NCBI GenBank assembly: GCA_021495925.1
Contig: JAKEKT010000034.1
Span: forward strand, 62,001-126,000
Reading direction: 5' to 3'
DNA: 64,000 bases
From: Diplodia intermedia
Taxonomy: Eukaryota; Ascomycota; Dothideomycetes; Botryosphaeriales; Botryosphaeriaceae
The position numbers were made by a program, and so were the translations under genes. This document shows positions 22,327 through 34,529 of the stretch, one piece after another (positions within the stretch are counted from its first letter, which is position 1; every line of letters starts with the position of its first letter). The notes beneath the pieces were generated by a model that was not told the origin of the DNA, did not search any database, and saw only the letters and a program-made list of their open reading frames with translations.

Positions 22327-25015
22327 ATGTCTTCCCCGCCTACGTCCGACACACACTCACAATCGCCGCCATCGACGCCCCGCGCTGCCCGTCCCGCCTC
22401 CAACAGGACCTCTGTCGCCGGCGGTCCGACCATCCGCATCGTCGAGGACCCAGGCTCTCCCGTCTATGGAAAATCCCCCTACGCGGCCGAGCCGTCGCAA
22501 CTCCGCTCGCCAATCCTATCGCCCTCATCCGCACAGGGATCACGTCATGATGGCCTGGCCTCGCCCGTTTCAGATTCGGGACGCTCAGCCAGTCCTGGAG
22601 CAGACTCGCAACGAGGTTCGTTCGTGCAGCGAATGGCGGCTCGGTACGAACACCTGGGCACCAAGCCCGCGCCGTCTGAGCCACGACAGTCTTCCGCGTC
22701 TTATCGCGCGTCGACGTCAACCACAACGTCGAATGCGGAGACGTTAACCACTCTCGCTGCGCCGTCCTCCCCTTCTTACAATCGTTTTTCCCAAAGCACC
22801 ACGCCGCCAACATCGCCGCTGCCGTCATTCTCTGATCGTAAGCATGACAGCTTCGGCAGTCTAAGCTTACTCCAGGAAGAGAAGCCTCCGACTGCTGCGA
22901 CTGCACCGACACCGACTGTGTCAACTGCGCCGGCCGCGCCATCTGTGCTAAGTGGGCCAACTGCGTCGACTGTCCGCGCGGTCATTCCTTCTTCGTCAAC
23001 AACTGCATCCACTTACGGACAGACTCCGGATACCTCAAGACTTTCGCAGGATTATTCCCACGATATAACACAAACTTCGTACGAGGATTCTGACACTTCC
23101 ACGCCGACTCTAACCTACCATCACAAGGATCGCCACGGCTCCTTCAGTTCCTTTTCTTCGCGCGACGCTCCCGGTGATCGGCCACCCAGCCGCGGAAGGG
23201 GCCCTGAGAACCGGCAAAGTTTTTGGGCAGGCTCTTCCGGACCAGCGTCCGATGACAGACCCCCCACCCGCGGTAGCAATTACGTCCGCCACGGTTCCGA
23301 CTCTGACGAGCCCGAGCGGCCCCCGACTAGAGGCTCCAACAGCATCCGCAGTTTTTCCTCTGGCCACACCGTAAACAGGAGACCTTCGAGAGCAAACCTC
23401 AGGGAAGCCTCGGACCAGTCTTTCAGCAGTGGAGATCCAATTGCCCGTCCGCGGTCGTCAAGCAGTCCGCTTGGCACTTCACATGAGAACCGCTCGATTG
23501 AGGACAACTCTGTTATACACTATCCCAACCGACCCTCTTCTTCTGGCGAGGGATGGTCTCACCCGCGCAATTTCCCGCCCCCGCCTCCACCTATGCCCGA
23601 GCCCGATTCACCACCAAGGAGGTACAAATGGAGTCCCCCGCTTTCAACCATCGAGTCGGTTTCCGAGCCGCGGACCGGTTCGGTAGCCAGCACCATGGCT
23701 CTCAGCGGAATGACTCGGTCAAACAGGAGGCAGACAATGGGTAGTTACGGTTCGTCTGACCCGTGGACTTCGTCTGAGCATCGTTCTTCCGAGAGTCGCC
23801 CGGATGTTCCGTCCACTCCAAGCGAATTTTCAGTGTGGCCTCGCCCGGTATTTGCTGGATCAAGGAATGGAAATGGCCAGGTAGAAAGCCGGCATTCAGA
23901 AGAGTGTAACGATACGGTGGGAGAGCTGCAGCCTCAACCTCTGCGTATGCAGCGCTCTGGTCTGTTTCGGAGAGGTTCGAATGGGAACCTGTCCAATGAC
24001 GGTCGGCCAGACACTGCAGCGTCGGATCGCAGCTCTTACTCCAGCCTCTTCGCCAATAGTCTCCCACAATGGGCGAGGTAAGTGTCGCACCTGCACGCGC
24101 CATACTCAGCTGTGGCTGGCTGTCTGAGTGGAAAAAAGAAAAACGCTAATGGCCACTAGGGTATACTACCGTCGCAGCGAACGCCTATCCCTGGCGACCG
24201 ATTCTTCCAGTTCTCCAAGCAACAGCCCTCTCCCCAGCCGCTCTGCAACGATGCATTCCGGCACCAGCCGCTCGCCAACAGAGGCCAACTTTCCAATTCA
24301 CCCTATCTGGTCTCCGAGGCGCCGGCCGCATGAGCGCGACTATTCGGGGTCTACCTCCGGTCACGGATCGCTGGGGCCAAACTATATGCCTTACGAATCC
24401 CAGGACTCCATTGGGCTTGCGCCGCAACGGAAGCCTACTCACCACGGCGAGGGCGCAAACCGCCCTCGTACCAATACGGGTGGAACGAGGAGCATGCCTC
24501 CGACGGCGGGTGGAAGAGAGTCGTTCACACCTAGGTTGCGGCGCAACCGCAAGAGCGTGACGCTGAGCGTCTGGACAGCGCCTAGCATGGACCAGGCGCT
24601 CGGTGCACCTGCGAACAAGTACATTCTGCTGTTCGCGCTTGGCTTCGTCCTGCCGCTGTGCTGGTTCATTGCGGCGATTCTCCCGCTCCCGGTGCGGCCC
24701 AACGACGAGTTCGAGCGTCTTGAGAGCGAGAAGATGATGGCGGAGAAGGGCCAGAATAAGGGCAAAGAGCGCGCAACCGAGTTGCAGCCGACAGCCCCGG
24801 GCGGTGGGGCCACGATGGGAAATGAAACTAATATCGAAGCGGGACTGGGCCTGGATCTACGAAATAAGACGCAAATACACCAGAGGGACTGGGCGCAAGA
24901 GGAAAGATTATGGCAAAAGGCCAAATGGTGGCGGAGGGTTAATCGAGTCATGTCGGTGGTCGGAGTCGGCGTCATCGCAGCAGTGGTCGCACTCGCAGTG
25001 ATTTATACCAGGTAA
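22327..25015 (+). CDS. Serine-rich fungal membrane protein, function unknown
   Basis: Two exons, 22327-24077 and 24160-25015, with an 82-nt GTAAGT...CACTAG intron splitting an Arg codon; 868 aa. About 700 residues are Ser/Pro/Thr-rich and disordered, with many SP sites. A short repeat RPP(S/T)RG occurs three times at ~283-345 (GDRPPSRGRG, DDRPPTRGSN, PERPPTRGSN). The C-terminal part is ordered: LRRNRKSVTLSVWTAPSMDQ, then a membrane segment KYILLFALGFVLPLCWFIAA at ~736-760, a charged loop of ~90 residues, and a last membrane segment VMSVVGVGVIAAVVALAVIY ending two residues before the stop. The layout suggests a long cytosolic tail anchored by a two-pass C-terminal hairpin. Ascomycete genomes carry such unnamed serine-rich proteins; I know no assigned function. 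The ATG at 22327 is chosen because composition changes there; an in-frame ATG lies 20 codons upstream. Confidence 0.82.
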
Positions 25016-26114
25016 AGAGACATCAAAAGTCCTTTTGGGTGGCTGCATCATATTCCAGGGGGAATTTTCTGTTACATCGTCCTTGTTTTCTTGATATCCT
25101 GCCACGTTTTCGTGGCTCTGTTCTTTTCAAGATCAGTCATCTGACATCTACCTATCTACTACCTACCTACCTTACCTATCTACATACAACCTCTTCTTAC
25201 GCTCTAATGCCGTCACGCATTCTTCAAGTCCCTTTTTTTCCTTGGCTTCTCTCCGCACCTTACTCGTGCGGCACTTTCTCTTGTTGATCGTTTCTCTTCG
25301 TGATTTGCTTCAGACGAAGTCGACGATTGCACGGCTCACAACGGCCTCCGCGCTCCTTCAAGCATTTCACAGACGCACGCACGTACACGCTGCTCTTTCT
25401 TATTATGCGGTTCAATATCTCGTTATCGTTCCCCTGTAAGCTTGCGAGTAATATTGCGCAGTGTAACGAGTACTGTTGTCGGAGCGTTCTGTTCTTATTC
25501 AGACCTTCTAATGTTCATGGGCGATGTCGGAGGAATGGCTTAATGATACTTATTTAATGAATTGAGAATTATGCGTTTGCAAATCGGTCCATTGAGCGAA
25601 TCGTGACTTGAGATGGTCTCATCGTCTCCCAGAGTCTGGGTTGTAGTTTGGAGATGCGTTTTTGTCCCCGTCACTCTTCAAGACTGATTAGGAATTACTC
25701 ACTCCAGAGAAGGTGATATGTATGCTGCGTGTAGTCGTGATCTGCAAGACAAAGCATCTGAGACAAGCAACCGGCAAAGGAAGGTCGATAGTGCGTCTTT
25801 AAAGAAGCTCAACCGAATTCGTCTGTCCGACCGGAAACTGTACGTGGCCGACCGACATACTCATCACTCGGCCTGTACAGTGCATGCAAAGACATTACTC
25901 GCGATATGACGAAGACAGAGTGTACTACTCACACGGCGACCAACGGCAGCACCCATGACGCCAACACCAGATATTCTGACCGATGCCGCCGTTGGTGATT
26001 ACATGTAGCACTGCAGGTAGAGTACGTGACCGTGGTGTCCGACATCACCTCAACCAGCATCCAACCCCCCTCCCTCCACCGCCCCGCCCCCCGTTTCCGA
26101 AGACAGCCCAGCCC
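25016..26114. other. Convergent intergenic region
   Basis: 1.1 kb of AT-richer sequence with short TACC repeats near 25150-25185. It holds the 3' regions of the Ser-rich gene and the FAD oxidase gene. No gene is seen. Confidence 0.55.
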
Positions 26115-27859
26115 CTACACATCCACGACCCGCGACACCTTGAACCCGCCCGGCACCCTCGTCTGAAACGCCCCCATCGGATCATACCTCGCCGCCACAT
26201 CCCTCACAAACGCCACATTGCCCCTCCCATAACTGCCCAACGGATCCTGCGCCGCATCCGCGTAATTCATATACACGAACGCATTCCCGCCGCCCAGGCG
26301 CTCGGCGAAATCCCGCAGCTCCCGCGCCACGGCCATCAACCGCGTCCGCGCGACGGCGAGGTCCCGCGGGCCGGTGGTCACGGCGACGGCGCCGGTCCAG
26401 ATGATGGCGTTGCTGCGGGTCTGCTGTTGGTGGTGGGACCCCAGGCCGAGGACGTTGCCGCCGTTGCGGGCGCCGATGCTGCCGAGGAAGGCGGGGAGGG
26501 GCTGGAGGAAGATGGTGGATTGGAAGGTGGAAGGGCCGAGGGAGGCGCTGAGGTCGGCGATGAGCTGGTCGTGCAGGGTGAGGGCGTGGGCGAGGATGCG
26601 GGCGTCGTTTTTGAATGAGAGCGTGGCGCCGGCGTTCCTGAATGTGTGTGTGGCGCGTCAGTGTGGGTATAAGGGAGGGAGTGAGCGGATTGTCACTAAG
26701 TACTGACCACGTTCCCGACGAGAGCTGCGACTCCTCGGCCGCGTCGACGAGGGGCACGGCACGCGTCTCGTCGGGCTGCAGGGGCGGGATGCGGTTCAGC
26801 GCCGCGAAGCCGGGCGAGTCGCGCACGCCGTCGGTGTTGACGTGGATGGCGGCGGCCACGGGCGCGGCGGCGTTGACCGAGGCGTTGTACATGACGAACG
26901 CGCGACCAGGGCATCGGCGTCGCCCTCTTCGAACCGCTCGGTGAAGTCGACCAGCACGTCCGCCAGCGCCGGCGCGTGCGCGGCGGCGTCCATGAGGCGG
27001 ATCCCGTACGCCAGCGCCCCGTCCGGCACCGCCTCGACGTCGAACCGCGTCACGACGCCGAATTGCCCGCCGCCCCCCTTCAGCGCGCGCCACAGGTCCG
27101 CGTGCTCGTTGGCGCCGTGAGCCTCGACGACGCTGCCGTTCGCCAGGACTACCTCGAACCCCCGCACCGCGTCGCACCCGAACCCCTGACGTCCCATGAA
27201 GTACGTCAGCCCGCCCCCCAGCAGGAACCCGCCCACGCCCACCCCGCCGTCGCGGCCGCCCGCCACCGTCACCCCCCACCGCTCGTGCAGCGCCGCGTAC
27301 ACGTCCTTCCACCGCCCGCCCGGCCCGATGCTGGCGATGTTCGTCTCTCTGTCGTACGTGGTTGCGTTTAGCGCACCCAGGTCGATGGTCACGCCGGCGT
27401 CGATGTTGTTGGCGCGCGGGTTGACGCTGTGGCCGCCCGAGCGGATGGCGATGTGCCAGTCGCCGGCGCCGGCGCTGTATTCGCTGCTGCTGCTGCTGGT
27501 GTTGGTGTTCAGGAGGGCGGTCAGCGCGGTGGAGACTTCGGCGGTCGTGTGCGGTCGGACGAGGCACCACGGCCGGAGGCGCGTGTTGAGCGCCCACCAC
27601 GTTTCGATGCGGGCCTCGTAAGAGGGAGAGGTGGGGAGGAGGAGGCGGTCGCGCAGGCCGGCGTGGATGAGGGCATCGCACTGGGGTTGGTGGCGGTGGG
27701 GTTAGCGTGGGGGATGGGGGATTGGGGGTATGTTGGACTCACGGGGGGGAAGCCTGTTAGGTTTGTGTTTGGAGTTGCTGCGTCGGCAGTAGCTACTTTT
27801 ATATGCAGCGGTAGGAGTGCAGATGCCAACAGGCATATGAGCGTTGAGATTCGCGGCAT
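26115..27859 (-). pseudogene. Berberine-bridge-like FAD oxidoreductase with an apparent one-base frameshift
   Basis: Three exons fit splice signals: 27743-27859 (signal peptide, 39 aa), 26708-27680 and 26115-26637. The protein is a secreted FAD-linked oxidase of the BBE type. The FAD_binding_4 domain has the flavin-linking histidine motif IAIRSGGHSVNP and GVGVGGFLLGGGLTYF. The C-terminal BBE motif is AFVYMNYADAAQDPLGSYG. No cysteine sits at the second flavinylation position, so linkage by His alone is expected. Inside exon 2 the frame breaks near 26905: FEEGDADALV is in one frame and AFVMYNASVNAAAP continues in another. Exon 2 is 973 nt, whereas phase on both sides requires 974, so one base is missing. 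This is either a real lesion (pseudogene, ~539 codons if whole) or a sequencing error. Substrate unknown; fungal relatives oxidise sugars or tailor secondary metabolites. Confidence 0.8.
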
Positions 27860-28731
27860 CTTGTGAAGTGTTTGTGAGACGGAGTGACGGGTGAGCCAGA
27901 AGAGAGATGAGATGTCAGCTACGTGAAGAAGCCGAAAGGCTTGGAAAATCCTCTGGACGGAAAAGACTTGCCTTTTCTGGCAATTGGCTGAAGATGAGCA
28001 ATGCAGTGGACTGAGGGTTGGTGGTTCTATCTGCCAGTGGAGAAATGAAGTCGAATATATACCACGGGTTTCCGCACTGATCGCCACATGCTTACTCTGG
28101 AGCCTTGGAGGAGGCATATACGACGAAGGATCAGCTTCCTAGATTAAGCTTCGAGGCGGTGTTTGGATGAGGACGCAAGAAGAGCGCAAGGAGAGTGTGG
28201 ATGTGCACTCAGGGTAAGCGCGCAACCAAAGCGCAACGACAGCGGAACGACAGCGGAACGAGCACGCAACGAACGCGCAAAACGCGCAACAGGTGCGCTT
28301 CAGGACAGAAAGCCGCCTTATAACATGAGAAGAACTACAGCATCGATTCGATAGTATCGTCTATTTCCCTTCCTTCGCATGTTGTGGTTCTCGGTAGACA
28401 GTCTGCGTCTATGCTAATGTGTCGCGGGAGCTAATGACGCAGGAATCCGTTAGACCTGAAATGCTGCATGGCGAGATTTCGTAGAGGTTCGTTGACGGCC
28501 ATCACTTCGGTGCAGAGGTGTAAAGTCAACAGAGATCCGCTGGAGAATTGGAGTGCGGCGGAGCGAGGAGAAAAGTAGTTGCCGTTGAGCGATGCTGGTT
28601 GCGGAAAGGTGTCAAACTCTATTCGTCACTACCCAACTGTCGCGCCTTCCTTTATTCCGACTCCCTCAACAGCTCCTGCCCTTTCTTCTTTGCTTTTCCA
28701 GGCATTCGCACCTCCAGCAGGAGATCCTCCA
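27860..28731. other. Intergenic between FAD oxidase and DUF7708 genes
   Basis: 0.87 kb. It contains a patch of imperfect short repeats, GCGCAAC and AGCGGAACG, at about 28220-28300. Both flanking genes are on the minus strand, so the oxidase promoter lies here. Confidence 0.5.
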
Positions 28732-30341
28732 TCAAATAAACCGCATCTTTTTGTCCCTCCGTTCACCCCATGGCTGACGTCTCTTCACCCCGCCTGCCGC
28801 TCCTCGTGTATTCGTGCTCCTTAGCGATACCAGCGAAACAGACGGAGATTCTGTGCCTATGGAGCGAATGAAGTCCTGCCTGAAACTAAGGACCGCCACC
28901 CTTACCGCAACGCCTTGCACGCTGTTCACCAGTGTCTCAAGCAGCTGGAAGAACTCAAGCCAAGAGCCGGCGTTCTCCTCGGAAGGCTGACCGAGTATCT
29001 CCATGTCCACGATAAGGTACACCTCTGAAAGCCCGGTCAGCCCCTCTCTCAAGACATCCAGCCAGTCTATTTCGCTCTGAGCGCTGGCGACGCGGGGTGC
29101 GTTGAAGTTGGCCGACACATGCGAAACCATGCGCTTGCTGTTCAGCTGTACAACCTGGCTCGTCAGCTGCTTGAGCAGATCGATGTGCGCCAACTCATTT
29201 GTGGACGGGCTTTGGCGGCCTTTCAGTGCCCAAATGACGGGTTTGTCGGCAGCCTGGATGAGGTCCACCATCTCGGTGGCGAGGTCTTTGGTCTGGAAGC
29301 GCGTCGGCGCTGCACCTGCAATGGTGATGATCGATGACGATGACGCTGCAGACCACGCCTGGAGTCTCGGCAAGAGTGTGGCTTGGTTTAGTCCGGGTTG
29401 TCCCACGCGCCTTTTGCGGACGGCCTGGCAGAACCTGAGGCTCTCGAGATGGTTCGGAAACTGTGAGTGTTTGGTGGCATCCAAGATCTGAGCTACTTGG
29501 ACTTCATGGATACTCTGCCCCAGACCGGTGAAGCGAGCCTGGTAAACGAGGTGGTGGGCTATACATCCGTCAGTCATCTGTAAAAACAGTCATAGTCATG
29601 CACTTACCGCTTACCATGCCCTCCAGCCGCACGACAACCTGATGGATTTCGTTGATCTTCATATGAGACAGGGTGTTCGCCATTTCGTCCATCCTACGCG
29701 ATTTCTCGTCTATTTTGTCCTGGAGATCTTCAAAGCGAAGTTTGTACGGATTCTTGAAGGCTTTCCAAGCATGCTTCCATGGATTTGCTTCGTACCATTC
29801 CAGGCTCCGCATCAGGAAGTTGATGACCTCGACATACAGCGATTCCGCTGCATCTTTCATCCATCTCGTCTCGAAGGTCAGGAGCTGCAGTTTGACCCGG
29901 GGCAGGACATCTGCAATCCTGGACACAGCCTTGGCCAGCTCCGCTGTCGTTTCCTCGTGGTTCAGAACGAGCTCCCCGTCGTTAGCCTCAACGTCTTTTT
30001 GCAGGCACGCTCATGCTTACCACGAAGAGGAATCTTAGGGTTCCCCAAGCCAAAGAGACGTATTCCGGATGGTGTTGGGCCATGACGTCAATTATTTGGC
30101 CGTAATACATGATTCTGGTCGAGAGGCCTCCTAGCCACTTGCGTACTCTGGATACCTCGGTCTTTTGGGCATATTTCGACTGTGCTTCTGTAACCGTTTC
30201 CAGGACATCTTCAATATTGTACATGCTCTTCAGTAAGCTCTGTCCCGCCCAGTTACTGGGTTTTTTCTTTTGAAGAAGCTCGACAGCCTTGTTGTATGCA
30301 TCGCGCGACGCACCCTTGGTTGGGACTGGGCTTGACCCCAT
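28732..30341 (-). CDS. DUF7708 NLR-like protein without a visible P-loop
   Basis: Three exons: 30021-30341, 29615-29971 and 28732-29577 (507 aa). Residues ~60-210 match the DUF7708 type seen at the N-terminus of many fungal STAND/NLR-like proteins (HHPEYVSLAWGTLRFLFV, joined by splicing to LVLNHEETTAELAK). A helical stretch follows (LEWYEANPWKHAWKAFKNPY). The C-terminal half (SSSSIITIAGAAPTRFQTKD, then VIWALKGRQ, then LSEVYLIVDMEIL, then VAVRVAVLSFRQ) keeps the strand pattern of a P-loop ATPase, but there is no GxxxxGK(S/T), so nucleotide binding is doubtful. No repeat domain follows. Intron 2 (29578-29614) is only 37 nt, and the nearby alternative donor GTAAGT at 29607 would break the frame, so that junction needs RNA support. 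Its start is 373 bp from the divergent AAA ATPase gene. Roles in incompatibility or non-self sensing are known for fungal NLRs but only inferred here. Confidence 0.75.
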
Positions 30342-30714
30342 GGCCTCGGAGATGTTTGCGTCTTTCCCGGTTTCAGATGAATGTCGGCTTAAGATTATAT
30401 TTCAAGAGAAACACGACACAGAATCTCGAGCAGCTGCTCCAGGACGAGGCTGAGCGCTTACTCATGCGGGGGCGGTTTGTGTCACGTCGCTCCGCCACCT
30501 CAGCCGACAGATCCCCGCCCCGGCCTCGCGTCTTGAGCTGAACCTCAGCCGGCCTGCCTTGCCACACACTCATTCATCTCGACTCATAGCACTGGCAGGA
30601 GCAGCTACCTGCCTAAATGTGCGGGATATACCGGCGCGAAAATCACACGGTCTGATGCGAAACACCTGCTTGCACGCATGACAGATCGAGTGCTCAATTT
30701 TCGACTTCCTAGCC
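30342..30714. promoter_or_regulatory. Shared divergent promoter region, DUF7708 / AAA ATPase
   Basis: 373 bp between two start codons on opposite strands, so both promoters must lie within or overlap this interval. I could not pick out a reliable TATA box. Confidence 0.5.
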
Positions 30715-33700
30715 ATGGATCGGGATCAACCGCCGCGGATGAGACGTTCGGAGACGATGCCCGCACCACGAAATTTAGCAAATTCACGGGAGGGGCCCAT
30801 GGAGCCCATGCCATCAGTGCCGTTGCCACGAGTTGCGACACGATATTTATCAGATCCACAGGAGGGGCCCATGTCAGCATCGACGATGCCACGATTTCCA
30901 CAGATTCCGGGAGAGGCTAGGTCAGAATCTTTGTCGATGACGGAAACGGAATCTACCCAAGAAATGGACCTCACGATTTCCCAAGACTACACGGGCGGAT
31001 ATGCTGAGCACGAAAAATATCTTCTTAATGCAGCCTCTATGGAAGAACCACACGACACGAAGAAACAAAAAGTTCTAGGAAAATCAGCCCCCCGCAGGTC
31101 AACGATTTATGGAATGAGTATCGAAGAGACCCAACGCGTCGAACGCGCCGTTATGCGCGACGTACGCGAACGCAGTTTGTACCAAAGTATGGGCACCATC
31201 GTATGTCTCAGAACTACTGACTGACTTTTTGGAAGAACCACCGGGCTTGATCAAAGCTAGCATGGAGCGAGGTGGCTTGCAAGACCTGTCTACGCTCAGT
31301 GCGACCCAGGTAGATGTTACGAACCTTCGCAAGCGGAAATACAGAGCTACGCCTCTGTCTCCGATCAGGGAACCATCTCCTCCTGCGGTTGGACAACACT
31401 CTCATGAAAACGGATCACCACCAGACGACTCCAGAGATCTATTGCACAAGATCCCTGAGCCTCAGTCAACGGTCGAGTCATTGCTACATGAGCTTGAAAC
31501 GCTCAAAGAAGAAAACTTGCTTCTGCAGATGCAAGTCCGTCCCGAAGTTGGAAAGCCTGTAGAGTCTTCTCCCAATCCGTGGATCCTGGTTCATAGGCTT
31601 CAAAGCACCTTCTACTTCGACGCGCCACAGTGGAAACAGATCCAGAACGGCAGCTGGAGTCTGGAAAGCCGGGAGCCTATTTTCAACGTCGAAATCTTCC
31701 TAGAGAAACAAAAACTCGGAGGAGTATCTTTCGTAGTCATCTTGAACTACGATGACCCCTCTGGTACTCGCCACCGAAAACATACTGCGAACCAGCATGA
31801 AGACGGAAGTGCCGAAGAGCCATTCCAAATACCATCAGAGACCACGATTCGGCCCTTGCACGTCTCGATACAGTTCTTGTGTGAGGTTCTTGCTGTGGCG
31901 TGGAGCAACCTTATCCAAACGGAAAAAGTTCTGAAGCAATCGTATGATTTCGAAGGTGGGAGAGAGAAGGACGACCATTCAGATGTCTCGTCGATCAGAG
32001 ATTTTCCCGTATACGACCGTTTTCCCCCGCACCAGCACTCTCTTGAGAATGCGGAAGTCTTCTTCTACCATTTCCAGACTTTGATCTGGGAGAAGATCTC
32101 AGCTATGGAGGCGAGCAATGAAAGGGCATGTCTCAATCTACTGATGCGATTTGTCAGAGATCACTTCAGGGATGAATACCAAGATGCCAAGAGCCTATTC
32201 GAGAAAGGCTTGGTCAGTAGCAAGTATGCCAAATACTTGTCGGGTCCAGAGAGTGTCCTTGTTGCCCGTGAAAACGGCAATGACATCGGCTACCTTCAAA
32301 GTACCTTCTTCCGCAATGAGGGCAAGACAACCTGGAGCGTCAATGCTATGACCTTGTTTTTCGATGGCAAGTTCAAGGCATCTTACAAACGTCTTGATAT
32401 CAAAGTAGAGGATACGCCAAGGAGAATATCATCTCTTGATTTCTATCCTCTGGAATATGCAGATCGGCACGTTGCTCAAACTCTGGAAACGCGAGGCCGC
32501 AAGTTTTGGGCATGCCGGAAATCTGCATACATCTCGTATACTGGATTGGACATGAACAGAGAGACAACTTATGTGAGTCTTCTGACAAATGATTGAACAT
32601 CACTAGCTGACTAGTCGTAGGATGACACTCGTTTTGTTATCGATGTTCGCACTTACCACACCATGCATGGAGACAAGACTGCGGCTTTGGAAGTGTCCTT
32701 GGAATCTCCCATATTGGACAGCGCCGTCTTTGATCGTGAAGAGCCGCCAGATGGGAATTTTGTTTACTTGGTACCAGCAAGTATCTACGGGTTTGAAATA
32801 CAGGAGAAGAAATGGGGTAAGTCTTGTTCGATTATGGATACAACTTGTCAATGGCCTTTTCAGCCGTGGTACGAGCGTAGAACATATTGAATTCTGATAA
32901 ATATTCAGTCAATCTCCAAGTCGACAACATCAACCAACTCGAATGGGATACCGAAGCTTTCGAAAGCCTTGCCATTGACGAGGAAAGCAAGGAGCTGATC
33001 AATGCATTGGTCAACAACAAGATCACCGCCGACAAAGCAACAGATATGGTCCGAGGCAAAGGGAATGGCTTGATCATTCTCCTGCACGGCGGACCTGGCA
33101 CTGGAAAGACATTGACCGCGGAAAGCGTAGCCGAGATTGCGAAGAAGCCCCTATATCGCGTCACATGCGGTGACATCGGGACAGAGCCTCGGGAGGTCGA
33201 GAAGTACCTCCAAAAAGTGTTCCATCTGGGGAAGATTTGGGATTGTGTCGTCTTGCTGGATGAAGCCGACGTCTTCCTCGAACAACGCACTCTTTCAGAT
33301 TTATCCCGCAACGCCCTCGTTTCCGTCTTTCTTCGCACGCTCGAGTACTACGACGGCATCCTCATCCTCACGAGCAACCGTGTGGGAACCTTTGATGAGG
33401 CTTTCAAATCCCGCATCCAGCTCGCTCTGCACTACCCCAATCTCACCTCATACCAACGCAAGCAGATCTGGAAGAACTTCATCCATCGGCTTGACTCACT
33501 CGGGGAAGATGTCGACATTGACACCATACTCGCCAGCATCAACAAGCTTGCCAAATACGAGATGAACGGCCGTCAAATCCGCAACGCCATCACCACCGCC
33601 CGCCAGCTGGCGCTCTTCAAGAAGGAGACCTTGACCACCAAACACCTGGAGCACTCAATCAGGGTCTCGGGAAAATTTGATCAGTATCTTGATGAGGTGC

Positions 33701-33750
33701 ATGATCAGATCAAGGACGATGATATGGCACGGCAGAATGCCATTCGCTGA
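30715..33750 (+). CDS. DUF7025-type AAA+ ATPase
   Basis: Four exons: 30715 to about 31186, ~31236-32572, 32621-32816 and 32909-33750, about 948 aa. Introns 2 and 3 are clear (GTGAGT...CGTAG, GTAAGT...TTCAG). Intron 1 is less certain: donor GTATGG at 31187 fits phase with the acceptor GGAAG at 31235, while the better-looking GTATGT at 31201 does not. The N-terminus is disordered, with a coiled-coil-like stretch (ESLLHELETLKEENLLLQMQ). The middle region (WILVHRLQSTFYF...YISYTGLDM) corresponds to DUF7025. The C-terminal AAA module has Walker A HGGPGTGKT, Walker B CVVLLDEADVF, sensor LILTSNRVG and an arginine-finger region EAFKSRIQLALHYP, followed by a lid helix. Such proteins form large lineage-specific families in filamentous fungi with no fixed function; a remodelling ATPase is inferred. 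Confidence 0.85.
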
Positions 33751-34529
33751 ATCTGTTTTTCTTGATTGGGTTTCGAGGCGTAGTTCGAGCTCTGCCACCT
33801 TGTATTTTCTCTCGTACGTCCCGTTCCCCTCGTTCAGTTCGTTCTCTTTCGAATTTTGGCGCAATTTCTTTTTGGTAAAGTCCGCTTGTTCTGTTCATTG
33901 GTTGTTCGGAGCTCCCTTGCTATAGTTTTCACCGCCTCCAGTTTCACAGAGGACAACAATGATTACCTTCACGAAGTAACGCCACTGCAAAATAAAGTAT
34001 ATGTCACCACCACCTATGTCAACCACTACTACTACCTCAGCGCCGGTATCTGAACCTATGTATGGTAAGTCGTCCTCGAAACCCCCCTTGAGAAGCCGCA
34101 TAGTCAATTGACTATCACTTCAACCCCTTACCCTGCCACCGAATGACGAAACACGGTTATCAGAACACCACAATCACCAACTCTGGGTAAAAGTATGTGC
34201 ATGGCAAAGCGGAATCCATTCATATCAATAACAAAAACAATTGCCTCTCCGCCGCGACTCATCCGGACAAGGGGCTCCATCAACGGCAAACGAACAGGAG
34301 AACGGGGTGTGCTACGAAAGAAGAAAAAAAGCCGATCCACTCCACCAAACCACGTTTTCTCGCCCCTCTCCCCCGAATCTACCACCCCCACCGGTCCACC
34401 ACCACCTGCAGCCCGACCGGCCAAAGCTCGAGAAATGAATCCTGCACAACCACAAAAGAGTCAGCACAAAAACCCTGGCCGCCGCCCCGATCTTCCTCCT
34501 CAAACCAAAGAACAACTTACAACTCTCTT
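33751..34529. other. Convergent intergenic region, AAA ATPase / RALF-like gene
   Basis: 0.78 kb with no gene supported. It holds the 3' regions of both genes. Confidence 0.5.
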
